Assembly: GCA_964563495.1 (NCBI GenBank)
Contig: CAZLYK010000027.1
Location: forward strand, 1 to 49,536
Source of the DNA: CAZLYK01 sp964563495
GTDB lineage: Bacteria; Acidobacteriota; Blastocatellia; RBC074
Direction of reading: 5' to 3'
Length of the DNA stretch: 49,536 bases
Shown here: positions 7,969-19,579 of the stretch, piece after piece
Position numbering within the stretch: the stretch's first letter is position 1
Layout of the letters: each line of letters begins with the position of its first letter
The notes under the pieces: model-generated
What the model was told of the DNA's origin: nothing
The model's database searches: none
The model's input: only the letters and a program-made list of their open reading frames with translations
Translations under genes and position numbers: made by a program

Positions 7969-8436
7969 ATGTACAGCCAAGCAAACGAAGCGAAACTCGA
8001 CGAAATCATCAGCCACTACCCGGTCAAACGCTCCGCCATCCTGCCCGCGCTCTACATCGCCCAGGAAGAGCACGGCTATGTCACGGATCAAGACATCAAG
8101 TACCTGGCGCAGCGCCTGGAGATGCGCGTCAATGAGGTGGAAGAGGTGGTGACCTTTTACACCATGTATTCGCGCAAGCCGGTCGGCAAATATAAGCTGC
8201 AGGTCTGCCGCACGGTCTCGTGCATGCTTCTGGGCGCCGAACAGATCACCGAACAGATCAGCGACAAGCTCGGGATCGGGGTCGGTGAGACGACTTCGGA
8301 CGGCAAGTTCACGCTGCAGGAGGTCGAATGTCTGGGTTACTGCGATCTGGCTCCGTGCCTGCAGGTGAATTTCGATTATCACGAGAAGATCACCAGGGAG
8401 AGCGTCGATAAACTGATCGATGAGCTGAAGCAGTAA
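7969..8436 (+). CDS. nuoE: NADH-quinone oxidoreductase subunit E
   Basis: A 155-residue thioredoxin-like [2Fe-2S] subunit (24 kDa) of the NADH-oxidising module. The N1a cluster ligands are visible: C80 and C85 (VCRTVSCML), and C121 and C125 (ECLGYCDLAP). The N-terminal helical part (RSAILPALYIAQEEHGYV) is conserved. It partners NuoF. Spacing to nuoF is 29 bases. The length is normal and the call is secure. Confidence 0.96.
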   Translation: MYSQANEAKLDEIISHYPVKRSAILPALYIAQEEHGYVTDQDIKYLAQRLEMRVNEVEEVVTFYTMYSRKPVGKYKLQVCRTVSCMLLGAEQITEQISDKLGIGVGETTSDGKFTLQEVECLGYCDLAPCLQVNFDYHEKITRESVDKLIDELKQ

Positions 8437-8465
8437 GCAATCGGGGGAGCAATCCGGAAAAAGCC

Positions 8466-9746
8466 ATGACAAAAGTTCTGACAACCAGGTTCCATCTTCA
8501 AGGCGAGGCCTGTGACATCGATGTCTATCTCAAGACCGGCGGCTATCAGGCTTTGGCCAAGGCGCTCAAAGAGTTCACTCCCGATCAGGTCATCGAGGAG
8601 GTCAAGAAGTCGGCGCTGCGCGGTCGCGGCGGTGCGGGTTTCCCGACCGGGATGAAATGGGGATTCGTGCCGAAAGATTCGAAGCGGCCGAAATACGTCG
8701 TCTGCAACGCCGACGAGTCCGAGCCGGGCACCGGCAAAGATCGCGACCTCATGCGATACGATCCGCACCAGATGATCGAGGGGATGGTGATCGCGGCCTA
8801 TTCACTTGGCGCGAAGGACAACTACATCTACATCCGCGGCGAGTACTGGTACATCAAGGAGATTCTCGAAAAGGCGATTGCTCAGGCTTACCAGCGGGGA
8901 TATCTGGGCCGGAACATTCTCGGTTCCGGGTTTGAGTGCAACATCTATCTCCATCCGGGAGCGGGCGCTTACATTTGCGGGGAAGAGACGGCGCTGCTCG
9001 AATCGCTCGAGGGCAAACGCGGTCACCCGCGGCTCAAGCCGCCGTTTCCGGCGGTGGTCGGCCTCTATGGAGGGCCGACGGTCGTCAACAACGTCGAGAC
9101 GCTGGCGGCAGTGCCATGGATTATTCTCAATGGCGGAGAAGCGTACAAGGCACTCGGCACCGAGAAGAGCGGCGGAACCAAGATGTTTACGGTCAGTGGA
9201 CACGTCGTCCGGCCGGGGAACTATGAAGTTCCGATGGGTTATCCGTTGATCAAGCTGATCAACGACGAGTGTGGTGGAATCGCCGGTGGGCGCAAGCTCA
9301 AGGCGGTTATCCCCGGCGGCTCTTCGGTCCCGATCATTACCGCCGAGGAGGCGGAGCAGATCACCATGGATTATGAATCCGTGGCATCGATCGGCTCCAT
9401 GCTCGGCTCAGGCGGTGTCATCGTCATGGACGAGACTGCCGATATCTTCGAGACGACGAGGAATATCACCCACTTCTACAAGCACGAATCGTGCGGCTGG
9501 TGCACCCCTTGCCGTGAAGGCACGCGCTGGCTCTATAAGGTCTTCGACCGGATGCACGATTATCAGGGAAGGCCGGGAGATGTCGAGTTGCTCTACGACC
9601 TGGCCGATAAGATTCTGGGCAAGAGTTTCTGTGCGCTGGGCGACGCTGCGGCGATGCCGGTCCAATCGGCGATCAAGAAATTTCGCGAAGATTTCGATCG
9701 CCGCATCAAGCATACCCTGGTGCGGATTAATAAAGCAGCGGATTAG
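8466..9746 (+). CDS. nuoF: NADH-quinone oxidoreductase subunit F
   Basis: A 426-residue flavoprotein (51 kDa) that binds NADH and FMN and carries cluster N3. The FMN/NADH glycine loop is GRGGAGFPTG at residues 53-62, followed by NADESEPGTGKDRDLM. The late cysteine motif ESCGWCTPCREG with a fourth cysteine in SFCALGDAA holds the [4Fe-4S] cluster. The stop TAG (9744-9746) is followed after seven bases by a long palindromic repeat that separates it from nuoG, an unusual interruption within the NADH module. Confidence 0.97.
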   Translation: MTKVLTTRFHLQGEACDIDVYLKTGGYQALAKALKEFTPDQVIEEVKKSALRGRGGAGFPTGMKWGFVPKDSKRPKYVVCNADESEPGTGKDRDLMRYDPHQMIEGMVIAAYSLGAKDNYIYIRGEYWYIKEILEKAIAQAYQRGYLGRNILGSGFECNIYLHPGAGAYICGEETALLESLEGKRGHPRLKPPFPAVVGLYGGPTVVNNVETLAAVPWIILNGGEAYKALGTEKSGGTKMFTVSGHVVRPGNYEVPMGYPLIKLINDECGGIAGGRKLKAVIPGGSSVPIITAEEAEQITMDYESVASIGSMLGSGGVIVMDETADIFETTRNITHFYKHESCGWCTPCREGTRWLYKVFDRMHDYQGRPGDVELLYDLADKILGKSFCALGDAAAMPVQSAIKKFREDFDRRIKHTLVRINKAAD

Positions 9747-9753
9747 ATTGGGG

Positions 9754-9840
9754 AATGGACAGGATTGACAGGGTTTTTGCAGGGTTCGACCGGACATAAG
9801 CTTGTTTAATCCTGCAAAAATCCTGTCAATCCTCTCTATT
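9754..9840. repeat. Palindromic AATAGACAGGATT-family repeat between nuoF and nuoG
   Basis: Outer arms of 30 bases (9754-9783 and 9811-9840) are inverted copies with three mismatches, around a 27-base middle. The element lies in the 126-base nuoF-nuoG spacer and would form a strong hairpin in the nuo transcript. Confidence 0.92.
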
Positions 9841-9872
9841 GCTTAAGCGGGAGTAGAGGATTCGGTTGAGCT

Positions 9873-12323
9873 ATGGAAACAGTCAAGATCACAATCAACG
9901 GGCAAGAAGTGGCGGTGCCGAAAGGCGAGCTATTGATCGAAGCGTGCGAGATGAACGGCGTCTACCTGCCGCGATTCTGCCATTTCCGGGGGCTGACGCC
10001 GCAGGCCTCGTGCCGGATGTGCGTCGTGCGCATCGATAATCCGAAGATACCAAAACTTCAGACAGCCTGCACCATGCCGGTGAGCGACGGGATGGCGGTG
10101 ACGACCGATTCTCAGGAGATAGAGGATGTGCGCGCGGCGATGATCGAGTTTTTATTATCGAATCACCCGGTCGATTGCCCGGTCTGTGATCGCGCGGGTG
10201 AGTGCGAGCTGCAGGATCAGACATACGGATTCGGCGAGGACCGGACGCGCTCGCAGTTTGGCGACAAAGAGAACTTTCTTGAACGCCAGATCTCGCCCTT
10301 TATCTATAACGATCCGCAGCGCTGTGTCGTCTGCAAGCGATGCACCCGAGTCTGCGAGGAATGGATGGATGAGTTTGCGATCACGGCGGTCAATCGCGGT
10401 TCGGCCACTTTGATCAGCTCCTTTAGCGGCTGGGTCGAATGCTCGGACTGCGGCAACTGCGTCGATGTCTGTCCGACCGGGACGCTTCTACACGTGCCGT
10501 ACAAATATGTCGCGCGCCCCTGGGATTTGAAGCAGACCCCGACGGTTTGCAACTTCTGTTCGGACGGCTGTTCGATGCTCGCCGGTTCGCGCAGCGAGAA
10601 GCTGATCCGGACAGTCGCGCGAGATGGGCGCGGCCGGACCGCCGGCGGCATCAATCACGATTTTCTGTGCGCTCTGGGTCGATACACGATCGACTTCGTC
10701 CACAGCCGGGAGCGCATCGACCGGCCGATGATCCGTCGCGGCGATTTCCTGGTTCCGGCAACCTGGGACGACGCGCTGAGCCACGTCGCCGGGAAGTTGA
10801 GCCAGATCAAATCGGAGCACGGCGGGCAGGCCGCCGGGGTGATCAGCGCGGCTCGCCTGCTCAATGAAGATCAGTACACCCTCAAGCAGTTCGCCTCCCA
10901 AGTCCTGGAGACCCGGAACGCCGATTTCTATCACGACCATGATGAGATCGATCTCTCTTCGTTCTACAAGCACGGCGCGCCGTCGATTGCGACACAGGAG
11001 CATATTCAGAACGCCGATGCGATACTGCTGATCGGGTCGGACCCGAATGAAGAGAACCCATTGACGGCTTTCTCGATTCGTTGGGGTGTGCGTCAGAGGG
11101 CTGCGCGTCTATACCTGGTCAACTCTATGCCGAGCCGCCTGGAGCGTCAGGCCCAGCTCAACCTGCGCGTTCGCGAGGGCAGCGAAGGGGCACTCGTTCA
11201 GGCTCTGCTCGATGAGGCGAAGATCGGCGATGCGGCCGCGGCCATGGGGGTCGAAACAGAGGCCCTCGAGACCATTCGTCGCGACCTGATCGAGAGCGGC
11301 AAAGTGGTCGTCATTTTCGGCAACGAGCTCAACGGGGCGGCGCTCGAAGCCTTGCCTCTGCTCGAAGAAGCGCTTGCCACGCCGAGCGCCGAGGTCGCCG
11401 AAAACGCGAGGAAGGCTCATATCGATGCCCTCCAGCGCCAGGTCCGCTCGTCCAATTCGACCAGCAAGCCGTCGATCAACGAGAATCCCTACACCTACAT
11501 CGTCGAGCATCCGACCCTGGAGGTCGGCGTCGACCCTGTCCGTTCAGAGACCAAGTTTTCTTACCTGCCGCTCGTCCGGTACTCGAATTCGGTCGGCGCC
11601 TGGCAGATGGGCATGGCCGGCACTCAAACCGGCGGACTGTCGGCGCAAGCGATGCTTGATGCCGCCGGCGCCGGCATCAAGGCTCTGGTCATTGCCGGCG
11701 AAGACGTGATCGGCAAAGCCGAGGGTGACGCCTCGATCGCCAAATCGCAGCTTGAAAAATTGGAATTCCTGGTGGTTCAGGAGATGTTCCTGACTGAGAC
11801 GGCGAAGCTTGCCGATGTCGTTTTACCGGTGACCAGCTTTGCCGAGTCGCAGGGAACCCAGGTCAACAACGGCTCACAGGTCCAGTTCGTGCGCCGGACG
11901 ATCCCGCCGGTCGGACAGGCGCGCCCCGACTGGATGGTCGTCAATCAGCTCGCCAAATTGATGGGTGTGGATTTCGGCTATCAGGGGCAGCTCAAGAACG
12001 TTTTCAAAGAGATTTCGGAGAAAGTCGAGGGGTATGCCGGGCTCTCTCACAACCTCCTGGCCAATGAGGGCGCGACGGTGATCAAGCGAGCAAGACCCGA
12101 TCTGGGCAAAGTCGATCGCGGTGATCTGAGCCAAAGACTTGCCGCGCAGGTGGCCAGGATCAATCGCAACCTGCCGGTTGAGACATCCGAGCTGACGGCC
12201 AAAGCCGGGTCGCGATTGCACCGGCGTTATCCGCTCATGACCAGGTATTCCGAGATGATCAACCCAAAACTATCGCAAGAGGCTGCCGCCGAGGCCCCGG
12301 CCCCGGTGATCTTTCCGGCGTAA
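9873..12323 (+). CDS. nuoG: NADH-quinone oxidoreductase subunit G
   Basis: An 816-residue iron-sulfur subunit. The [2Fe-2S] N1b ligands are C36, C47, C50 and C66. The His-Cys3 N5 site is H98, C102, C105, C111 (HPVDCPVCDRAGEC). The N4 site is C151, C154, C157 with C200, and C161, C190, C193, C196 complete the ferredoxin-like block. Beyond these, C226, C229, C233 and C266 resemble the extra N7 cluster seen in some bacteria. The remainder is a molybdopterin-oxidoreductase-like domain without evident cofactor function. In complex I this subunit hands electrons to NuoI, which is not encoded in this operon. Confidence 0.96.
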   Translation: METVKITINGQEVAVPKGELLIEACEMNGVYLPRFCHFRGLTPQASCRMCVVRIDNPKIPKLQTACTMPVSDGMAVTTDSQEIEDVRAAMIEFLLSNHPVDCPVCDRAGECELQDQTYGFGEDRTRSQFGDKENFLERQISPFIYNDPQRCVVCKRCTRVCEEWMDEFAITAVNRGSATLISSFSGWVECSDCGNCVDVCPTGTLLHVPYKYVARPWDLKQTPTVCNFCSDGCSMLAGSRSEKLIRTVARDGRGRTAGGINHDFLCALGRYTIDFVHSRERIDRPMIRRGDFLVPATWDDALSHVAGKLSQIKSEHGGQAAGVISAARLLNEDQYTLKQFASQVLETRNADFYHDHDEIDLSSFYKHGAPSIATQEHIQNADAILLIGSDPNEENPLTAFSIRWGVRQRAARLYLVNSMPSRLERQAQLNLRVREGSEGALVQALLDEAKIGDAAAAMGVETEALETIRRDLIESGKVVVIFGNELNGAALEALPLLEEALATPSAEVAENARKAHIDALQRQVRSSNSTSKPSINENPYTYIVEHPTLEVGVDPVRSETKFSYLPLVRYSNSVGAWQMGMAGTQTGGLSAQAMLDAAGAGIKALVIAGEDVIGKAEGDASIAKSQLEKLEFLVVQEMFLTETAKLADVVLPVTSFAESQGTQVNNGSQVQFVRRTIPPVGQARPDWMVVNQLAKLMGVDFGYQGQLKNVFKEISEKVEGYAGLSHNLLANEGATVIKRARPDLGKVDRGDLSQRLAAQVARINRNLPVETSELTAKAGSRLHRRYPLMTRYSEMINPKLSQEAAAEAPAPVIFPA

Positions 12324-12344
12324 GAAAATAGTCGGTTCAAGAAT

Positions 12345-13397
<1,053 letters not shown>

Positions 13398-13445
13398 CGG
13401 CAGTCACTGGTTTGAACGGGTCTGACTGTCCGATCGGTTACCGAT

Positions 13446-14072
13446 ATGGATATAGTTCAATTCATCTTTTTAGCCTTCGCCGCCCTGGCCGTGGTGGCTG
13501 CGTTCAATGTCATCTTGCAGCGCAACCCCATCTACAGTGCGATCGGTCTGATCGTCGTGCTGGCGTCGCTCGCGGCGCTCTTCCTGACCCTCTACGCGCA
13601 ATTTATCGCGGCGATTCAGATCATCGTCTATGCCGGCGCGATCATGGTCCTCTTCGTCTTCGTGATCATGCTGCTCAACCTGCGCGAAGAGGAGACCAAG
13701 ACCGATCGACAGAAATACCTCAAATGGGTGGCCGCGCCGCTCTTTGTCGCGTTGCTGGCCGAGGTCTTTGCGGTTATCCGTTACGTCGGCGGCTCTCCGC
13801 CGCCGATCGCCTCGCCGAATTCGATCAGCGATCCGGCGCAATCGCTCGGCACAGTCGAATCGATTGCCAACGCCATGTTCACCAGTTATGTTCTGCCGTT
13901 CGAGGCGACTTCCGTCCTGATCCTCATGGCGATCGTCGGCGCCATGCACCTGGCCCGCCGGGGGCGCAGGGAAGACATCGAGCGGATCGAACAGGCGCTG
14001 GCGGTTGAACAGGCGGGGATTGAAGCGGCTCACCAGGCTGCTGAAAAATCAGAAGAGGAGGTCGCCGCGTAA
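13446..14072 (+). CDS. nuoJ: NADH-quinone oxidoreductase subunit J
   Basis: A 208-residue membrane subunit (ND6) with five hydrophobic segments. The signature IQIIVYAGAIMVLFVFVIML (about residues 58-77) contains the pi-bulge helix TM3 region. The C-terminal tail is acidic and Ala/Glu-rich (AVEQAGIEAAHQAAEKSEEE). It directly follows nuoH with no nuoI between. nuoK follows after 49 bases. Confidence 0.95.
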   Translation: MDIVQFIFLAFAALAVVAAFNVILQRNPIYSAIGLIVVLASLAALFLTLYAQFIAAIQIIVYAGAIMVLFVFVIMLLNLREEETKTDRQKYLKWVAAPLFVALLAEVFAVIRYVGGSPPPIASPNSISDPAQSLGTVESIANAMFTSYVLPFEATSVLILMAIVGAMHLARRGRREDIERIEQALAVEQAGIEAAHQAAEKSEEEVAA

Positions 14073-14121
14073 GATCTCCTCCAATCACTCATTTGGAGCT
14101 TGAGATCTCGAAAGGCTGCAT

Positions 14122-14424
14122 ATGGTTCCATTATCCTGGTATCTCGCATTGAGCGCGGTCTTATTCACGATCGGAGTCGTTGGGGTCATCATCCAGCGCA
14201 ACGTGATCGTCTTGTTTATGTGCATTGAGTTGATGCTCAACGCCGTCAACCTGACGCTCGTGGCGTTTTCGCGATTTTTCGGCGAGCCGACCGGCCAGTT
14301 GTTCGTCTTCATTGTCATGGCCGTAGCCGCCGCGGAAGCCGCCGTCGGTCTGGCCATCATCATCTCGCTCTTCCGCAACCGCGAGACGCTCAACGTCGAC
14401 GAGGCCGATTTCCTGAAACTCTAA
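14122..14424 (+). CDS. nuoK: NADH-quinone oxidoreductase subunit K
   Basis: A 100-residue three-helix membrane subunit (ND4L). The conserved pattern FMCIELMLNAVNLTLVAFSR carries the proton-channel glutamate in TM2, and VMAVAAAEAAVGLAII carries the second glutamate in TM3. Length and helix count match the family exactly. nuoL begins five bases after the stop, suggesting translational coupling. Confidence 0.97.
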   Translation: MVPLSWYLALSAVLFTIGVVGVIIQRNVIVLFMCIELMLNAVNLTLVAFSRFFGEPTGQLFVFIVMAVAAAEAAVGLAIIISLFRNRETLNVDEADFLKL

Positions 14425-14429
14425 AATAT

Positions 14430-16469
14430 ATGCTTAAATGGATCATCCTGTCGCCATTGATCGGTGCGATCATCAGCGGGCTATTCGGCAAACGGTTGAA
14501 TGAAAGACTGGTTGGATTGATCGCCTGCGGATCCGTCGCCATCTCGACGGTTCTGGCGTTTATGGCTTTTTTCACCCGGTTGCTGCCAAAACAACCCGAC
14601 GCCGATGGCGTTCGCCGCGTCACCGAACATTTCTTCACCTGGCTCAAAGTCGGCAATTTTCAGGCGGATTTCGCTTACCTGCTCGATCCGCTTTCCGGCG
14701 TCTACATCCTCTTCGTCACCGGCGTCGGGCTGCTGATTCACATCTACGCGACCGGCTACATGCACGGAGATCCGGGGTACTACAGATTCTTCGCTTATCT
14801 CAACCTGTTCATGTTCATGATGTTGACGCTGGTGCTGGCCGACAATCTGCTGGTGCTCTTCGTCGGGTGGGAAGGCGTCGGTCTATGTTCGTATCTGTTG
14901 ATCGGATATTACATCCGACGTCAAGAGGCTGGCGATGCGGCGAAGAAAGCCTTCGTCACGAACCGCATCGGCGATTTCGGCTATATGATCGCTATGTTTC
15001 TGGTCTTCACCACTTTTGGGACGATCAGTTTCGTCGCCAAGCATGGGGTGCCGGGGTTTTTGGAGCAGGCGGCTGCGCGCCCGGTTGAGGCTATCTGGAC
15101 ATTTGGCGTCATGACGGTGATCGCGCTGTTGCTCTTTGTCGGCGCGACGGGTAAGTCCGCGCAGATCCCGCTCTATGTCTGGCTGCCCGACGCCATGGCC
15201 GGTCCGACTCCGGTCTCGGCGCTGATCCACGCGGCGACCATGGTCACGGCTGGGGTTTATTTGACGGCGCGCTGCAGCGCGGTTGTGGTCAAGTCACCGA
15301 CGGCCATGGCCGTGATTGCGATTATCGGTGCGGCGACGGCGATCTTTGCGGCGACGATCGGCCTGGCGCAGAACGATATCAAGAAGGTGCTCGCTTATTC
15401 GACCATTTCGCAGCTCGGCTACATGTTCCTCGCCTGTGGCGTGGGAGCGTTCATTGCCGGCATCTTCCACGTCATGACCCACGCCTTTTTCAAAGCGCTG
15501 CTCTTCCTGGGTTCGGGTTCGGTCATTCACGGCATGCACGAAGAGCAGGACATAAGGAAGATGGGCGGATTGCGCAAGTATATGCCGATCACCTTCGCGA
15601 CCATGCTGGCCGGATGGCTGGCGATCTCGGGGTTCCCGCTGCTTTCGGGCTTCTTCAGCAAGGACGAGATTCTATGGCAGACCTTTTCGACCGAATCCCT
15701 CCCGCACAACTGGGGAAAGGTTTTGTGGGGGGTGGCCGCGCTGACGGCTCTGCTGACCGCGGTCTATATGACCCGCATGATGGTCATGACCTTCTTTGGG
15801 CGGGAGCGTTTCGGCAAAGGTCACGGCGATGAGCATGGGCATCACGCCAAGCCACACGAATCGCCGGCGGTCATGTGGATTCCGCTGGCGGCGCTGGCCA
15901 TACTTTCGCTGGTCGGCGGTTTGATCGGCGTTCCGAAAGCGCTCGGAGGATCGAATCAGATCGAACATTTCCTCGAGCCCGCGATCGCCCAAGTGGCTCC
16001 GCACGGCGGTGCCGCTCCGGCGGCCGAAGCTCACGGCACGGCTCCGGCGGCTCCACGAGTCGAAGCGGCCGGGGCCGGGGTCGAAGAGCCTCACGATACG
16101 GGCACAGAGCTGGCGCTGACCGGGCTCTCGGTCATCCTCGGCTTGATCGGCATCGGCATCGGCTTCGCCGTTTTCGGTAAGAACCCGCTCAAACAGATGC
16201 CGCGCCTGCTTGAAAACAAGTATCTGGTCGATGAGTTCTACGACGCCACGATCATCAACCCGATCGAGCAGACTTCCCGCCATCTCCTCTGGAAGGTCGT
16301 CGATGTCAAGCTCATCGACGGTTTCGTCAACCGTTTGGCGCGCGGATTCGCCGGCCTGGCAAACGAGATGCGTTATGGGCAGTCGGGTTATGCGCGGCAG
16401 TATGCAGCGGTCATTTTGATCGGCGCAATCGCCGTCATCGGTTATTTCGGATATATCGCCTTGCGCTAA
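14430..16469 (+). CDS. nuoL: NADH-quinone oxidoreductase subunit L
   Basis: A 679-residue antiporter-like proton-pumping subunit (ND5) at the distal end of the membrane arm. Conserved segments include LFVGWEGVGLCSYLLIG (TM5 glutamate), PLYVWLPDAMAGPTPVSALI with its lysine-bearing helix, and HVMTHAFFKALLFLGSGS. A histidine-rich loop (GHGDEHGHHAKPHES) and an Ala/Pro-rich linker (about residues 527-550) precede the lateral helix and C-terminal TM. The loop is longer and more charged than in E. coli NuoL but stays in a region the family tolerates. Confidence 0.97.
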   Translation: MLKWIILSPLIGAIISGLFGKRLNERLVGLIACGSVAISTVLAFMAFFTRLLPKQPDADGVRRVTEHFFTWLKVGNFQADFAYLLDPLSGVYILFVTGVGLLIHIYATGYMHGDPGYYRFFAYLNLFMFMMLTLVLADNLLVLFVGWEGVGLCSYLLIGYYIRRQEAGDAAKKAFVTNRIGDFGYMIAMFLVFTTFGTISFVAKHGVPGFLEQAAARPVEAIWTFGVMTVIALLLFVGATGKSAQIPLYVWLPDAMAGPTPVSALIHAATMVTAGVYLTARCSAVVVKSPTAMAVIAIIGAATAIFAATIGLAQNDIKKVLAYSTISQLGYMFLACGVGAFIAGIFHVMTHAFFKALLFLGSGSVIHGMHEEQDIRKMGGLRKYMPITFATMLAGWLAISGFPLLSGFFSKDEILWQTFSTESLPHNWGKVLWGVAALTALLTAVYMTRMMVMTFFGRERFGKGHGDEHGHHAKPHESPAVMWIPLAALAILSLVGGLIGVPKALGGSNQIEHFLEPAIAQVAPHGGAAPAAEAHGTAPAAPRVEAAGAGVEEPHDTGTELALTGLSVILGLIGIGIGFAVFGKNPLKQMPRLLENKYLVDEFYDATIINPIEQTSRHLLWKVVDVKLIDGFVNRLARGFAGLANEMRYGQSGYARQYAAVILIGAIAVIGYFGYIALR

Positions 16470-16483
16470 GGACCACCAAGTTT

Positions 16484-18019
<1,536 letters not shown>

Positions 18020-18057
18020 GGTCTTCTACGAAAACAGAGATCGATTCTTAAAAGACA

Positions 18058-19557
18058 ATGCAATTCGACACATTCAATCTCAATTATTGGGCGATTGCCC
18101 CTGAGATCATTGCTTCGCTGGCCGGCGTCCTGATCATGCTGGTGGACGCGTTTTCCAGGAAAGGCGCGCGGCAGGCCAATGCGACGATTGCCCTGGCAGG
18201 TTTGATTCTCGCGCTCATTTCGGTCGTCACGCTCGGCCGGGTCGGGCAGGGAAGCTACTTCAGCGGCATGGTCGTCATCGATCCGATCCGTATCTTCTTT
18301 GGCATGACGGTTCTGATCGTGGGGATTATCGTTGTCCTGCTGGCCGGACAGTTCCTGCGGGATGAGGGGTTGCCTCCGGGTGAGTTCTTTTCGTTGCTCA
18401 TGTTCGCCACCTGCGGGATGCTGCTGCTTTCGGCAGCCGGCGATCTGGTCACCGTCTTTCTGGGTCTGGAGATCGCCTCGATCACGACTTACGTCCTGGC
18501 GGGATATCGCCGTTACGATGTGAGAGCCAACGAATCCTCGCTCAAATACTTCCTGCTCGGGTCGTTCTCTACCGCGTTTTTACTTTACGGGATGGCACTC
18601 ACCTACGGCGCAACCACGAAGACCAATATCGATGGCATCCGTCAGGTGATCTCCAGCGGCGGGGTTACTCATCCTGCCCTGTTGCTCATCGGAGCGGCGA
18701 TGATGCTGGTCGGATTTGGATTCAAGATCGCCAGCGCGCCCTTCCACTTATGGACGCCCGATGTTTACGAAGGTGCTCCGACAATCGTCACCGGTTTTAT
18801 GAGCACGGCTCCCAAGGTGGCCGTCTTCGCGGCTTTTCTCCGCGTCTTCGTCGGCGGTCTGGATGTTCCGGTGCAGGGAATCGGATTGCAGCTTCACGAG
18901 ACCTGGATGACCGCCATCTCGGTGATTGCGATCATGACCATGACCATCGGCAATCTGATCGCTATTTCGCAGAAGAATATCAAGCGCATGCTCGCCTACT
19001 CCTCGATTGCTCACGGAGGTTATGCGCTGGTCGGATTCGTGACCGGCGATTTCGCTCCGGTCGCGTTCTATCTGCTGGTTTACAGCCTCATGTCGGTCGG
19101 GGCTTTCGCCGTCATCCAATTGCTGGCGCGGGTGGGCGACCAGAAGACCGAGATTATCGATTATTCAGGCATCGGCTTCGAGGTTCCGGCTCTCAGCTTC
19201 CCACTGGCGATCTTCCTGCTCAGTCTGGCCGGGATTCCTCCGACCGCCGGGTTTATGAGCAAGTTCTATGTCTTTAAATCGGCCTGGGACTCGGCGCCCG
19301 TCCTCCGTTTCCTGGTCATCGCTGCGGTCGTCAACAGCATCATCTCGGTCTATTACTATCTATACCCGATCGTGGTTATGTTCTTCCGTCCGCTGGCGCC
19401 CGGATTCGTCAAGCCCAGGATCAGCCATGCCGCTGCAGTCGCACTGGCCCTGACCCTGCTCGGCACTCTCTATCTTGGACTATTCCCCAACCGTTTGCTC
19501 AATGCCATGGGCAAGGCCGTAAATACGAGAGCCGTTCAAGCTCAGATAATAAAATAG
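18058..19557 (+). CDS. nuoN: NADH-quinone oxidoreductase subunit N
   Basis: A 499-residue antiporter-like proton-pumping subunit (ND2). Family blocks are FLGLEIASITTYVLAGYRR, FKIASAPFHLWTPDVYEGAP and NIKRMLAYSSIAHGGYALVG. It ends the nuo operon. The stop codon TAG (19555-19557) lies within the repeat core AAAATAGACGGGATTGACAG, so the repeat supplies the end of the gene. The gene is convergent with the PHP-domain gene, leaving only 22 bases between the two coding regions. Confidence 0.97.
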   Translation: MQFDTFNLNYWAIAPEIIASLAGVLIMLVDAFSRKGARQANATIALAGLILALISVVTLGRVGQGSYFSGMVVIDPIRIFFGMTVLIVGIIVVLLAGQFLRDEGLPPGEFFSLLMFATCGMLLLSAAGDLVTVFLGLEIASITTYVLAGYRRYDVRANESSLKYFLLGSFSTAFLLYGMALTYGATTKTNIDGIRQVISSGGVTHPALLLIGAAMMLVGFGFKIASAPFHLWTPDVYEGAPTIVTGFMSTAPKVAVFAAFLRVFVGGLDVPVQGIGLQLHETWMTAISVIAIMTMTIGNLIAISQKNIKRMLAYSSIAHGGYALVGFVTGDFAPVAFYLLVYSLMSVGAFAVIQLLARVGDQKTEIIDYSGIGFEVPALSFPLAIFLLSLAGIPPTAGFMSKFYVFKSAWDSAPVLRFLVIAAVVNSIISVYYYLYPIVVMFFRPLAPGFVKPRISHAAAVALALTLLGTLYLGLFPNRLLNAMGKAVNTRAVQAQIIK

Positions 19558-19576
19558 ACGGGATTGACAGGATTTC
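19551..19576. repeat. Half element of the AATAGACAGGATT family between convergent genes
   Basis: AAAATAGACGGGATTGACAG and the following bases form a single, non-palindromic copy. It contains the nuoN stop codon and fills almost all of the space between nuoN and the convergent PHP-domain gene. Confidence 0.85.
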
Positions 19577-19579
19577 TGC

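Noticed and set aside
7465..8484. A 339-residue open frame on the minus strand opposite nuoD and nuoE
   Set aside because: It is antisense to two genes with intact Fe-S and family motifs; it has no recognisable domain and follows from codon bias in GC-rich DNA.
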